64,000 nucleotides of DNA from Alentia gelatinosa (lineage: Eukaryota > Annelida > Polychaeta > Phyllodocida > Polynoidae): positions 105,135,125 to 105,199,124 of the forward strand of contig OX465581.1 of the NCBI GenBank assembly GCA_950022655.1. The letters are read 5' to 3'. Below are positions 22,975 through 33,690 of this stretch, piece after piece. Below the pieces are notes generated by a model. It was not told the origin of the DNA and did not search any database. It worked only from the letters and a program-made list of their open reading frames with translations. The position numbers and the translations under genes are program-made. How positions within the stretch are numbered: position 1 is the stretch's first letter; the number at the start of each line of letters is the position of its first letter.

Positions 22975-23110
22975 TATTGAGGAAAAAAAACCCTCTCACC
23001 TTGGTAAATGTGTAGGGGTGAGATATATACTCAAATTCATCTTTGAGATTCGATCACTACCCCTGTGGTGTAAAAACCAGTGAGAAAAGCTGAACCTTAG
23101 AAGTCTGTAA
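22975..23110 (+). repeat. SINE family A fragment, plus orientation
   Basis: Contains ctcaccttggtaaatgtgta, ggggtgagat and cccctgtggtgtaaaaacc: the reverse complement of the body seen in the minus-oriented copies. A second piece with the gatatagcattaagtctacc block (minus orientation) lies at 23500-23620. Confidence 0.65.
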
Positions 23111-23835
23111 AAGGACCTGTCGATTAGACAAACAAACCAGACGATGCATATTGGTTTGTAGATTTACCTGCATCCACAGTAGTTTTCGCATTCTTGTGGA
23201 AAAGTCACCCTTATAAAGTCGGATGAATTTACCATTGGTAATGTTTTTACACATTTGTGGAGGGGATGAAACCACAAACCACTCAAATGTCCTTCTTTGG
23301 TTGATGCTGACAGATCAGGGTCTAGTGTCTAATCGACACATTTGGTTTCCATGGTGAATATAGTGCACAAAGTCATATGCTTTCTGCTGGTCAATAAAGA
23401 CACATTCTGACAGGTTGATTCTATCACAGACTAGAAAAGGTTTGTGCTTTTATGTTGAGTTTTGCGTTTTCTCACTGGGTCTACAACACAGCGGGACTGC
23501 AAGACATGGACAGGGTATGAGAAGGCCTGGCCATTGATATAGCATTAAGTCTACCACTAGTAGGGATGAAGGAGAAAGGTGGCTGGCAAAACTCAATGGC
23601 TCTCCCATTTGTTAATCACGAATTTTCTTCCTACTGCATGGAGTTGACCCTATGCCTTCACTCCCATATAAGGAATATAGAAGGTATGGATTGACCCAGC
23701 AGTCAATGACTGCATTCAGAGCAAACCACAACCTTCACCCTGACCTCCTTAGATAGTATTATTAGCGCCTCGGGACGGTTCTACAGACGGTCTATAGTTG
23801 ACCTGAAATTCTTGGACCAAAACCACCCTCCTTAG

Positions 23836-24012
23836 AAGGCTGCTTTGTGGGAGAGTGCATTAACCTGGTCTATGACAGAGGGCATTTTTAGCAGCATGAG
23901 CTTCACTGACCTCTATACCTATATTGCTGAGGAACCGTCAGAAGAACTCTTTGACACCTTGCCTAACTCCTGGGTTGGACTGCCTAATGCCCTGGACTAT
24001 CCAGTTACTTAC
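23836..24012 (+). CDS. candidate exon, unknown product
   Basis: A ccaccctccttag acceptor, whose TAG is also an in-frame stop, precedes an open 59-codon block. It reads ESALTWSMTEGIFSSMSF, then TDLYTYIAEEPSEELFDTLP and NSWVGLPNALDYPVTY. The lower edge is ACTTAC/GTGGTG, a poor donor. A SINE family A tail begins almost immediately after. The acidic, aromatic composition looks protein-like, but I know no family. A fragment of a retroelement ORF1 is an alternative, since the area is full of LINE debris. Confidence 0.35.
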
Positions 24013-24290
24013 GTGGTGTTGACATTGTTTGTGTTGTTTGTTTTGATTTTATGTCTGGTCAACCATGACAAGTCCTTTATGAACTAACTTGTAGTCCATC
24101 GAATCTATGAGGTCACCACTACATATTTACCACACCATATAAACATGGTATGAGAACAAGTGGCCTTTGATATAGCATTAAGTCTTCCAATGATAGGGAT
24201 GGAAGAGAAAGGTGGCTGCAGTGGAAATCAGCCATGGTATTACGAGTCCAGTGCCTTAATCACTGTGCTACCTACCACCACCTAGTGTAG
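24013..24290 (-). mobile_element. SINE family A, degenerate copy
   Basis: Same order of blocks as the 11310-11625 copy: tttgattttatgtctggtca, acatggtatgagaa, ggcctttgatatagcattaa, then a worn head ending cttaatcactgtgctacc. The Pol III boxes have decayed. Confidence 0.75.
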
Positions 24291-25734
24291 ACCGATAGCC
24301 TACAGACATGATTTGGAATACAAATAGATGTTCTCTGATGTTCCCATCCACTTCAGTAGTAAATAGGCTGCTTCTACCATATAGTCATTGAGACACATTC
24401 TCATATAACGTGTGAGCAACAAAGGTGACAAACTGCCTAGTAGGCATCTTTTAGGCTATCAGTGTAGACCTCTACATGTTTTTGGTATTGGTTGCAGACA
24501 GATGAAAATTGTATCCCCAAATATTTTTTTATAGTGTTTTTGTCCTTTTTGTGTTTATACAGATCAAAGAGACCTATGGGAACCTCCTGGACAAAGAGTA
24601 GGTTCTCTGAGAAATTCTCCTATTTCATTCTGAATATGGCAATTCCAGCCTCTCATATTAGGTATCAATCCTTAAAGGTCAAGGTATGGCTACTCTCTCG
24701 ATCTGTGGCCAGACACCAAATTTCCCCTGAAGATTGTGTCATACGTTATATTTCTTTTCTTAACCTGTCCAGTTCTACAGTAAGTAGGCCCACATGGAGT
24801 CAATCATCAAAAGGCACACGCTTACACCTACAACCCTGGCATGCCGTTTTCACAGCTTTGCTATCACACCTCCTGTGAGTGAAAGCTGACAAGAGTGCTG
24901 TTTATTGATCGAACTCGGCCCCATGTACCAATGGTAGGGGGATGTCCGGGCTGGTAAGAGGAAAGTGACTTTCTACAAGTATCATAAGGAGTATACCTAT
25001 GCGACTAATCCTTCGCATTGCGTTGCATTGCACATGCTTACAAGTCCAGCCCCACTGGAGCGATTGAGTGCGATGCGACGCCAGCATTTTTATTGCCATT
25101 GCACAGCTTTTATTACCTTTTATTGACTTGTAGGAGGTATTTATAGGGTACAGAGTGCATGCTAGTTCTGCCATCATCGAATTCAAGTGGGACCCAAGAA
25201 GATGGCCCACTTTAGTCTGGGGACAACTATTGTTATCACCTGTTATAATCCATTGATAACCCTCCCACCACCTGGTGCTTCGATTGGTGCCCTGGGCAAG
25301 ATTGCGGCCTCGATGCCTGAATGACATATACTAAACGGCCCGCCAAGTCACTTGCTGGCAAGAGACTCTGAAAACCTGTGAGATCCTCTGACCATCCGAT
25401 AACCTTCGACCCCATGCAGCCTCAAAACCTACGTAGCTCAGGCTACCATGACCCTGCACTTCCAGACATTGAATGTATATGCATATCGTATATATTTTCG
25501 CCAGGATATCACAGATTATGATCCTGCAGAATAAAACCCCGCACGCAACCAACCAACTGACACAACAGGCGTAGATCCAAACAAAAGCATTTATCATAAG
25601 GCATTCCATAAGACCACACATGGCACTTCCTGACGGCTCTATTACCACCCTGGATATGGAGTGTTTCTTTTGAGTTTTTTGGGGCAACTTTTATTAGGTT
25701 AATTGGCAATTTGTTACACTGTCTCCAGGCTGGG
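24291..25734. other. non-coding, with decayed LINE-like and MITE sequence
   Basis: Minus-strand frames around 24570-24700 contain an FVQEVP stretch that could be a worn RT motif; I am not confident enough to call it. A GCGATGCGA-family element (ccccactggagcgattgagt ... accttttattgacttg) lies at about 25050-25135. The 141-codon frame on the minus strand at 24902-25327 runs through it and is not credible as a gene. Confidence 0.4.
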
Positions 25735-25854
25735 CCTTGGCCGTTCTGCCGCCTGATCCCTCTATGGGCACTATGTCTAAGCTCTAAGCTCGACTATATT
25801 CAAAACAAAGTTGAGTTTAGAGTTCCGCAGAGATCTGCTCTGTTTTTACTGCTA

Positions 25855-26098
25855 GGATGTCAGTTCTCGTTAGGGAAAAAAGTGGAAATATTTTTCGTGT
25901 GCAATTTGCTGTCTAAGAAAGACCAAGATAACATGGAAAACTATCAGCGTCGACATCATAATGCTGTGGCCCTGTAGAGAGGTTCAAACCACTGTTTTAT
26001 TTGCGTGAATGAGGCTCAGTTAATATCAGTGGAGAAGAATTATCTTTACTGAAAATGAGAAAGTTAAGTTCTATGGAAAACTGACATCTTTGTTACTG
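25855..26098 (+). repeat. dispersed repeat family D, copy 2, inside a LINE
   Basis: Starts ggatgtcagttctcgttagg and ends aaaactgacatctttg. It shares aaaaaagtggaaata, gcgtgaatgaggctcagtta and tactgaaaatgagaaagtta with other family members. It interrupts the LINE reading frame, which shows that family D is mobile or was mobilised. Confidence 0.75.
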
Positions 26099-26276
26099 TA
26101 GGTAAATGATATATGTATGAGAACATTCGAGAATATCGCCATCTGCAATGTGCAGACGATTTAGTAATACATACAGAGGCATCTACTGGGGAATTAGCCT
26201 TTGTCATATTGTAACAGGGAATAAATTGTATTTAGAGCTGGAGTAGACGCAATGCCTTAACTATTAATGTAAAAAA

Positions 26277-26290
26277 AAAGGGGGGGGGGG
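26277..26290. repeat. poly(A)/poly(G) junction
   Basis: A short A run followed by a run of about ten or more Gs. Low-complexity only. Confidence 0.8.
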
Positions 26291-27089
26291 CTGAAACCAT
26301 GAAAAACACCGCGTGCGCGATGACGCTACAAGTCAATACAAATTTATTTTAAAAAAATAAAAATAAAAAAAAAATGTTTTGGTACATTGAGTAGAGTCGG
26401 AAGCGCTCACCCCATCAAATTAACATATGGCGACTACATACTGGCATTTGGGAATTTTACTTGCTCGTAAACTAGCCTTTAGCGAACAGTTACGATGTTT
26501 CAGTTGAGCAAGATACGACCATTCGTCACTTTTGATGTTGCCAGATCAATCTAATGTATCTACCATTTGACCTACTTAATGAAACTGCACATTCTTGTGT
26601 GGAGGAGCTCTCCAAAGCGCGACAGCAAAATTACAGCAGGTGGAAAACCGGGCTTTAGAAGTAATACTGGGAATTCACAATCAGAAGATGTTTGTGTTAG
26701 CGCTGTTATCTAGAATAGAAGTAACATCACGACTCTGGAAGTCTGACGTGACGAGCATCTACTAACTAGGACGTATAAGATGTCCAAAAGGGTAGGTTCA
26801 CTAGATCAAAGAAGGAGAGGTACTCGAGGGGATAAACAGATTCGTTCTAAAGAGTGACGTCAGTCCTACAAAAAGTTACCCTTCTACAGGGGGACACAGC
26901 TGTGAAACTAACTTGATGACTCAAAAACTTGGTACTCTAAAGGAGTAGAAAACGAAGGTGCAAATGTTGACGAACAGCTCAAGGATTTCAGCAATTTGTG
27001 AAATATTACATACATAAGTGACTGTTGGCTAAGGCCACCATCAAATTTGTTATTCCCATTTTCTAGTATCTTTCTATTATAAGACTATG

Positions 27090-27310
27090 GGAATGCCCTT
27101 CATGTACATGGAATTACAAATGATAGTATACGAGAAACAATTTGGTACATGGTGTGATTTAAACATATTAAGTATAAATGTTTTTAAAACCAAACGTATG
27201 ATTTTCGATACACCGTTATGCTGTAAAAGAATAGGTAATCTCCTTTTGAAATTGGGAAATAAGAAAAATACAGAGGGTATCGTCGTATGAATATTTAGGT
27301 ATATATTTGA
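27090..27310 (+). pseudogene. CR1-like LINE RT fragment
   Basis: The frame gives FGTWCDLNILSINVFKTKRM, then IFDT, LKLGNKKNTEG and, after a one-base shift, YEYLGIYL. W-x-x-x-N-x-L-x-INV-x-KTK followed by a YLGI-type segment is the standard end of the palm in CR1-type reverse transcriptases. It stops where the TIR of the next element begins. Confidence 0.7.
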
Positions 27311-27733
27311 AACAGTAAAACCCCGCTTCTGGGACACCTTGCTTAAGGGGACATCCTGCTTTAGGGTCAAATTTCAGTCTATTTCAACCCCGCTTAAGGG
27401 GGACACCCAGCTTATTGTTTGTTTGGTTGATTTAACGTTCGGTCTACCATTACAGGTCCATCTCAGACTTTTTCAAGTTTCTTTAACACCACGAGGGTGG
27501 TGATAGAATCTCTGTGAGGAATTCAGGTAGAAATCTCACCCCTACACATTTACCGAGGTGAGAGTTATTTTACTCCCCATACCACATAGACATTATATGA
27601 GAAGGATTGGCCTTTGATATAGCAGTAAATCTTCCACTGCTGGGGGTGGGACTCGAACCCACAAAGTCCTACAACCTTGAGGTTACACTTTGCTCGGAAC
27701 AGAGGGTGGTCCCTTAAGCGGGGTTTTACTGTT
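27311..27733. mobile_element. TIR MITE (acagtaaaaccccgctt type) carrying a SINE
   Basis: Left end AACAGTAAAACCCCGCTTCT pairs with the right end TTAAGCGGGGTTTTACTGTT. An internal aaccccgcttaagggggaca block belongs to the element. The middle is displaced by a SINE family A copy. The outward TIRs suggest a non-autonomous DNA transposon; the superfamily is not determined. Confidence 0.85.
27414..27690 (-). mobile_element. SINE family A inserted in a MITE
   Basis: Tail tgtttgtttggttgatttaa, body aatctcacccctacacattt with accgaggtgagag, and a partial tRNA-like head with the B-box strand gtgggactcgaacccac. The A-box end of the head is missing, so the copy is truncated at its 5' end, or rearranged. 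Confidence 0.85.
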
Positions 27734-28689
27734 TATGTATTGTGTGATGCTGGATCTTGTAACAAGTCCGTACAATATATGACTACAAGATGTAATATGT
27801 GATGGTTTTGTCAACTTTGTATGTTAATGAAGGAACAATACTGAGCCTTGTTTATATCAAAAGTAGAACTACTGATAAACATGTATATGAAGATATAAAA
27901 AATGTACTAAGGTATCGCTGTTGCGGGGTGCCGATGAAAACCAGGGCTTTCTTTAGGACTGGACTGATAATGACTGCTAGTTGAGAATTTCCTTCCTTAC
28001 ATATTCACGGGTAGTTAAGGCAACCAGCAAGTGATAGTTGTCATGGAGATATAAGGACTTATTACCAGAAGACAGAGTTTTGTTGAACTATCTTTGTTAC
28101 ATGTTAAGCTCAGATCTTATTTTTCTAGGACGTTTTCTCCAATTAGTCAATTAAAATGTGCAACAAATATAGTTTAGTTTAATTCAACAGTGTCAGTTTT
28201 CCTTCTAGTTCTCTGTTGAATGTATGTATCAGATATTTTAAACGATTTCTATTATAAAATTTGTCGACAAGGTATGCACCACCACAAGTGGTTTACCACG
28301 ATCATTTACCAGGATCACACGGAAGAACTGTAATACATGTAATAAAATGTGAACTAAACATATGTTTTTCTAAATCGAAAAGGAAACGAGAGCTTATTTT
28401 GTATCGAGTTGACAACTGGAAAATTATTAGTAAGTATATGTATATATAGATAAAGAGCTTCACAACCTAAATTAAGAAGACCTTTACCCTTTGTCCTCCG
28501 TCTCATTTTATTCAAGATGGAACCAGTTGTATGCAAGATTTAAGAAATAGAGATTGCATTTTAGATTTTATGGAATGCAGTGTGACAGAATGATATGGTA
28601 AACCACAATGACCAAGGTATCAAATACAGCTTTATTCAAGCCTTTTATGAAGTATTTGGCCATGTTTTTCGGAGACTGACCACTCTTGC

Positions 28690-28905
28690 CTTTGTTTATT
28701 GTTTAATGTTCCAGGAGACCCTGAGGGTATATAGGGACTATAAAAAATATAAACTTTCATCCTTTTTTAAGGTTTACTTAAGTAAATTGTTTTCCACAAT
28801 TTTATAAACAATCGAAGGCAAGTGTATCTTTCAAAGAACTGAATGTCTTTCTGTGGAATTGGCTCAACCAACATTTTCATGTTATTGTTTTTCAAGCGAA
28901 TCACG
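28690..28905 (+). repeat. SINE-like family B, copy 2
   Basis: The gtttaatgttccaggagacc/ctgagggtatatagggac head, the ttataaacaatcgaaggcaa block and aacattttcatgttattg match the 4371-4610 copy in order and spacing. Confidence 0.75.
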
Positions 28906-29306
28906 ACTACATGGGTTTCTGTATAAAACAGTGGCTGGAATCTCAAAGGCTAAATTGCCTAAAAGTGTAGAAATACTTACCAAATTGGACGTACTTAAGG
29001 TCCAATACAAATTAATCTTACTAGTCGATAACTGGAATAACGCAGAGCTAATTATAGTAGACTATCAATCTCAGTCGCAACGGTGTCAACTATGTTGGGC
29101 TGCCACTGTACACGGAGTGAACAATTAAACGTGAGTGTTTATCCCTATTGTTTTCAATCTGTAAATACGCATTCTTGTTCAATGTTTCACAACAACGGGT
29201 GTGTGATTTAACTGTGTGACATGCGGAATAGCACATATCAGCTTACGGTCATGTCTATTAATAGCATGGAGAGAACTGAATGAAGTGTTGGTACTCTTCG
29301 TCTTAC
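28906..29306. other. non-coding, nothing recognised
   Basis: No credible exon or repeat. Confidence 0.35.
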
Positions 29307-29384
29307 CTGCGACATCTCACTGATGTGCGGGCTAGGGTCCGGCAGCTCAGCCATGGTCATTTGGACGGCTTTAGATTCCCTCAC
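29307..29384 (-). CDS. candidate 78-nt exon, unknown product
   Basis: Strong splice-like borders: acceptor gtgttcttgtctttag and donor CAG/GTAAGA. The 26 codons between them are fully open and the length is a multiple of three. The peptide starts VRESKAVQMTMAELPDP and ends SPHISEMSQ. Two ATGs are in frame, the second (ACCATGG) in a good start context, so it could also be a first coding exon. No domain is recognised. Confidence 0.45.
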
Positions 29385-29529
29385 CTAAAGACAAGAACAC
29401 AATTCATTAGTATTATTATGGTTCCATTCATGAATCTAAGAATACACGTGGTCTCAATGTGTGTTATTCAGAATTCATTCAATTCATAAGCTCCACGAAC
29501 TTCAATCATTATCTTATTAGATTGAGAAT

Positions 29530-29775
29530 TCACTTCACAGAGTGTCGATTATGCAGCAGAAACGGAGTTATATTGTATTTTTCTGAAGATTTTACATGTA
29601 TTTGATACATTTTGTAACTTAATGACTTTTTCTCCATAATACAAGGTTTATTGACAACTGCATGACCAACACCTGAGGGTATTTGTACAGGACGTAGAAA
29701 ATCCATGTTCAACACACTAGAGTCCATGAAGACAGATGCATTATCAAGTACAAACAGAGGGTAACGAGTGACCAT
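29530..29775 (-). other. open frame of unknown status
   Basis: An 81-codon frame starts MVTRYPLFVLDNASVFMDSS and continues LNMDFLRPVQIPSGVGHAVV. It has a protein-like composition but no convincing splice borders and no recognised family. It could be a retroelement scrap or an exon 5' to the 29307-29384 candidate on the same strand. Confidence 0.2.
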
Positions 29776-30527
29776 GTAATCATAAGGTTTGATTAGCGTT
29801 GGTCAAATATCGTTTATTATCATGGTGATGAATGTAAGTTTTGAACTAGCTATGCTCCTTGTACCTCAGTGAGAAATGAATAAATATATTTTCCAAGTAG
29901 TGTTCTTCATTGACTCACATTTTGATATTTTCAATAATTCATGCTATTCCTATTTGTGACACTGAATAAAACCTTTAGAACTACGGCTTGTGTTTAGTTC
30001 TCAAAAGTGACAGCTGCCACTGTTGTTTACTTTACTAGAACGTTTGGAAATGCGTCTGATGGAGAACATAATCATGAAAACAGAGTTGACCAGGTCTGAC
30101 TAAACAAAATATATGTTGTCTTCACGTTGGCAAAAATGTTTTTTTCCTCTGTATACACGTTATGCAGCTGTTTAGGTCTTCATCCTGAAATACTCGTTAG
30201 AATGATTGTTTTCAGTTTTTCAGTGCCTAACCTCCCCATACAATCCACGTATTCCTTCTACCTGCCACGTCCTAATGCAACTTTCCTGACCACACCACCG
30301 ACCACAACTCCAACTGCATCGCAATAGGTGTCCAATCAGTGTCTTGATCGTGAGCACTACAGGGAAGCATATAGTCTTGGCTGTCTGTCTGATGCAGGGC
30401 TGACCTCGACAGGTTACCCCCGGCGGCGTGTAGGACAGCGTGGCCCTGGCCTACTTCGGCTCAGCTGGGCTCGGCCGGCCAGGCGGGCGGGCAGCCCGGT
30501 GCTGGGGAGAGCGGCCCGCCTAGCCTG

Positions 30528-30605
30528 CTACTCGTAGCCCTTCATGTAGTGGCGAGGTCGGGCAACCCCAGCCCAGACGAACCGGTCATAGCCAGAATAT
30601 TCACG
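30528..30605 (-). CDS. candidate terminal exon, unknown product
   Basis: After a gacaaggttag acceptor-like edge, 25 codons and a TAG stop read REYSGYDRFVWAGVAR, then PRHYMKGYE. In-frame TAG sits exactly at the acceptor, which argues for a splice there. The sequence after the stop is very GC-rich (30380-30527), unlike the window. An opposite-strand frame across that block is Arg/Ala/Gly-rich and looks like a shadow. No family is recognised. The stop means it cannot be joined to the 29307-29384 candidate in one coding sequence. Confidence 0.3.
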   Translation of the reverse strand, partial: REYSGYDRFVWAGVARPRHYMKGYE

Positions 30606-31344
30606 CTAACCTTGTCGGAACGTCCAAATGCCTGCATTCTCCATCGCATGTACAAGTAGTATACGAAACGTGTAATTTGTCACTGGCCAAATGTCAGGAT
30701 CATAACGGCTCCGGACAGAGGACAAATGCTGTACTATTTAACAACGATATGCTCATTGATATCTATATCTAGCTAGGCATGTCGATGTAAATTACCAGTA
30801 CTCTACAAATCTTCTGCCAACCCGTGTATTTGTCAGGGAGTTTCAACTCGATAACAATGGCGATAATATATAGGAGGAACATTTAAACTAAGAGGAACAT
30901 TTAAACAAAGAGGACACCTCTTGGGTTACTTACTTGATGATTAATTTTACATGTATATTATATGTATTTATAAAATTCTCTGGTGATAACTGCATCGAAT
31001 CTGTGAAAACGACCCCTCCCCCCCCCCCCCCCTACAAACAAATATACTTTGGATGCGACTGAATCTGATGAATTTATCACAGGTGGGAGGGTCCCGTTGC
31101 CATAGCACAAGCAACGTCCACACCGCAGCAGTGCTACTGGCAACTGGGTCAGGAGGCCTGTATAAACTAATGTGATATTGGTCCGCGGTCGATGATACAT
31201 GTAGACTATGCTTCAGTCTAGTCTAGATAAGCATGTACGGGTCAACAAATGATTGCATGGTGTCGATTATCATGGTTCCTAAAACCCATGATGCATAGAC
31301 GTTCACGACGAGACGAGATTAGTCTTGTCACATCTTGATGTCTG
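30606..31344. other. non-coding, with poly(C) tract
   Basis: A tandem pair of gaggaacatttaaac near 30872-30908 and a run of about 16 Cs near 31017-31032. No exon seen. Confidence 0.4.
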
Positions 31345-31655
31345 GATTGGTTGGTTGGTTTGATTTAACGTCCAGTTAACATTTAAAGGTTCTCACAAGA
31401 CTTTCTCAAGGTTTTTTTACACCACAAAGGTGGTGATCGAATCTATGAAATGAATTTAGGTGGAAACCTCACCCCTACACATTTACCGAGGTGTGAGTTC
31501 TTTTACTTCCCACACCACATAGACTTGGTATGAGAAGCATTGGCCTTTGATATAGCAGTAAATCTACCACTGCTGGGGGTGAAGGAGAAAAGTGGCTGCA
31601 GTGGGACTGAAATTAACAAAGTCTGACAACCTTGGGATTACAAGTCCAGTGCTCT
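31345..31655 (-). mobile_element. SINE family A copy with decayed head
   Basis: The tail ttggttggtttgatttaacg, the body ggtggaaacctcacccctac and gatatagcagtaaatctacc are well preserved. The head region (gattacaagtccagtgctct) lacks an intact B box. Confidence 0.85.
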
Positions 31656-31746
31656 TTAGTGGTTTGAACACCTCAGACGTGAGCTGGATATCTTTACACT
31701 TCAGTGCGGTCCACTGTGCCCAAGCATGGCCCAGAGTGTTAACTAA

Positions 31747-32304
31747 AGCCTATAAGACAGCGACCCGACCATTTTGCCCGATCACACCTTTGCCTGACGA
31801 ATCCGTCGGGTCGGGTCAGAATCGGGTCGCTGTACGCACTTAACAGACCCGATTTTAATCGGGTCGGGCATTACTAGCGTGGGGGTAATGACCGACTCTG
31901 CCCGACCTTAATCGTGTCGCTGTACGCACTTCACCGACTGTTCCCGATTCTGACTAAGCCGTTTCAACAGCAATTCTAGCCATCCCCTAGTCCGATATAT
32001 AGATTTGTAGGGGAGATAGAGGCGATGATGAATCTGAAAACCGATTTCCAATATCTTATTCGGATCAAGAGTTATTAAACTTTGAATTATTTTCTATGAA
32101 TCCACACCAGCGGCCCATGGTTCACCACGGCTTGGCTCCCAGCGGCTCTCTTTGATCTCACTCGGTTCACTGTACAAGGTCATAAAGTGGAAAGGTATGA
32201 TCGGGGGGGCGTTGAGGGTATAAGACAGCGACATTCTTGTTCCCGATTATAATCGGTGATCGGATCGGTGAGACTCTGTGGAAATTGTCGCTGTCTTATG
32301 GGCT
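31747..32304. mobile_element. 558-bp TIR element with TAA target duplication
   Basis: Ends are AGCCTATAAGACAGCGAC and GTCGCTGTCTTATGGGCT, flanked on both sides by TAA (31744-31746 and 32305-32307). A 3-bp TAA/TTA duplication is typical of PIF/Harbinger elements. Internal subterminal blocks (gtcgctgtacgcactt twice, gtataagacagcgac near 32219, aatcgggtcgg) suggest transposase-binding repeats or nested insertions. No transposase frame is present. Confidence 0.85.
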
Positions 32305-33119
32305 TAAGGTGTGGGGCTACATTGAGGCCTTGAGGTTTGATGTACTGGACCAGAGATGTCTATGTGGGTTCTATTCAATGACCTTTGACCCAGAAGAGAA
32401 TTGTTGTGGTAGTCGTTTATACTAGTACCAGCACTAGGTGAGAAAGATATATTCAGGTTGGATAGCAATTGGATATGCACGCTAATACATAAGTTACCAC
32501 TCAGCACACATTGCAGTGGACTGTGTAATCAAGGCCAACGCTCAGTCAAACTCCACTCAGTCTGGCTTCATGATAAGGCAAATTCAATGCATTCATGCCA
32601 AAGTGTTTCACACTGGGTATAATCTAAACAGGTATCATAACTGTTTTAAGATCACACATCCAATCCTCCAATGCTGAAAAAATTGCGTTGTTATGTGAAT
32701 GTTTGGCCAACTCGGCCGCGGTATCTATGAAGCTAGTCTCACTTGAGGCCTAGCGGGAAAAGGTATATTTGTAGTACTGTATGAGTCACACTAGAGCAAC
32801 GTTCAATGGCCATACTTTCTCACAAATTTGAGAGGGAGACCTCAAACGAAACGCACAACCACAAGCAATCTGTATCAATGTATGAGTCCCTCTTTCTTTG
32901 TGTACTCCCATTGCAGCAGTGCATAGGGCAAAACACACATAGGGATTTTTTTTTTTTATTGCAATATGTTTGCCATATTGGACGCAGAATATTGAAAGAG
33001 TGGAACGCTCAGCGCAGCTGGGGAGGGGGAAAAGTCGCCGTAAAATATCCCTCAGGCGTCGGCCCCCACAGTGGGTGAGGGTGGAGTGGATATCGCAAGG
33101 AATTTCAGCGCACAGAGGT
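32305..33119. other. non-coding, nothing recognised
   Basis: No credible exon. A poly(T) run lies at about 32946-32959. Confidence 0.35.
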
Positions 33120-33690
33120 GTCAGTTGGTGTGGGTGTTGGTGTTGGTGGGTCGTGGTGCATGCGTTACTTGGTATGGATGTTAATGGATATTGGTGTGGG
33201 AGTTGGTGGGTGTGGGTGTTTGAAGGTGTTGGTTATTGTAGATGTGTTAGTGGTTGTGGATGTAAGTGTTGGTGGGTGTTGGGTGTTGTAGGTGTTGTTG
33301 GGTGTGGATGATGTTGTTGGTAACTGTTGGTGTGGGTGTTGGGTGTCTGTTGGTAACTGTTGGTGTGGGTGTTAGGTGTCTGTTGGTGTGTTGGAGTAGA
33401 TGTTGGTCAGTTTGGCTGTTTGTCTTGGTAAGTGTTGGTGGTGTGGATGCAGGAGTTAGTGTGTGTTGGTGTTTTTGGATCGTAGTGTTGCTTGGTGTAG
33501 GTGTTGGTTGGTATGGGTGTTGTGGGTGTTGATGTTGGCGGTTGTTGGTTAGTTTGGATGGTTTGGCTACCAACATCCACACCAACACACACCAACAGCC
33601 ACACCCATCCACCAACATCTACACCCACACCATTTACACCAACCGACATTCACACCCACTAGCACCCACACCCATCCACACCAACCAATT
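33120..33690. repeat. GT-rich minisatellite that flips strand
   Basis: From 33120 to about 33560 the plus strand is built of ggtgttggtgtgggt-like 6- and 12-base units. From about 33570 to 33690 the complement appears (caccaacatccacacc-like units). The switch makes a large potential foldback. Open frames on both strands are repeat by-products. Confidence 0.9.

Larger units (their letters stand above)
25735..26790 (+). pseudogene. CR1-like LINE ORF2, split by a family D insertion
   Basis: The RT motif equivalent to GVPQGS-x-LGPLLF survives as VEFRVPQRSALFLLL just before 25855. After the inserted repeat, translation resumes with VNDIC and LQCADDLVIHTE, where ADD is the catalytic YxDD motif with Cys-Ala in place of Tyr-x. 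Then come SWSRRNALTINV and, at about 26600-26760, LCGGALQSATAKLQQVENRA followed by LEVILGIHNQK. This is the order of a CR1-type RT palm, thumb and following region. Frameshifts and stops are scattered through it. The left and right flanks of the insert share ttactg(c)tagg, a possible target duplication. Confidence 0.78.

Noticed and set aside
24902..25327. 141-codon minus-strand frame
   Set aside because: It runs through a dispersed MITE-like element and lacks splice signals or a domain.
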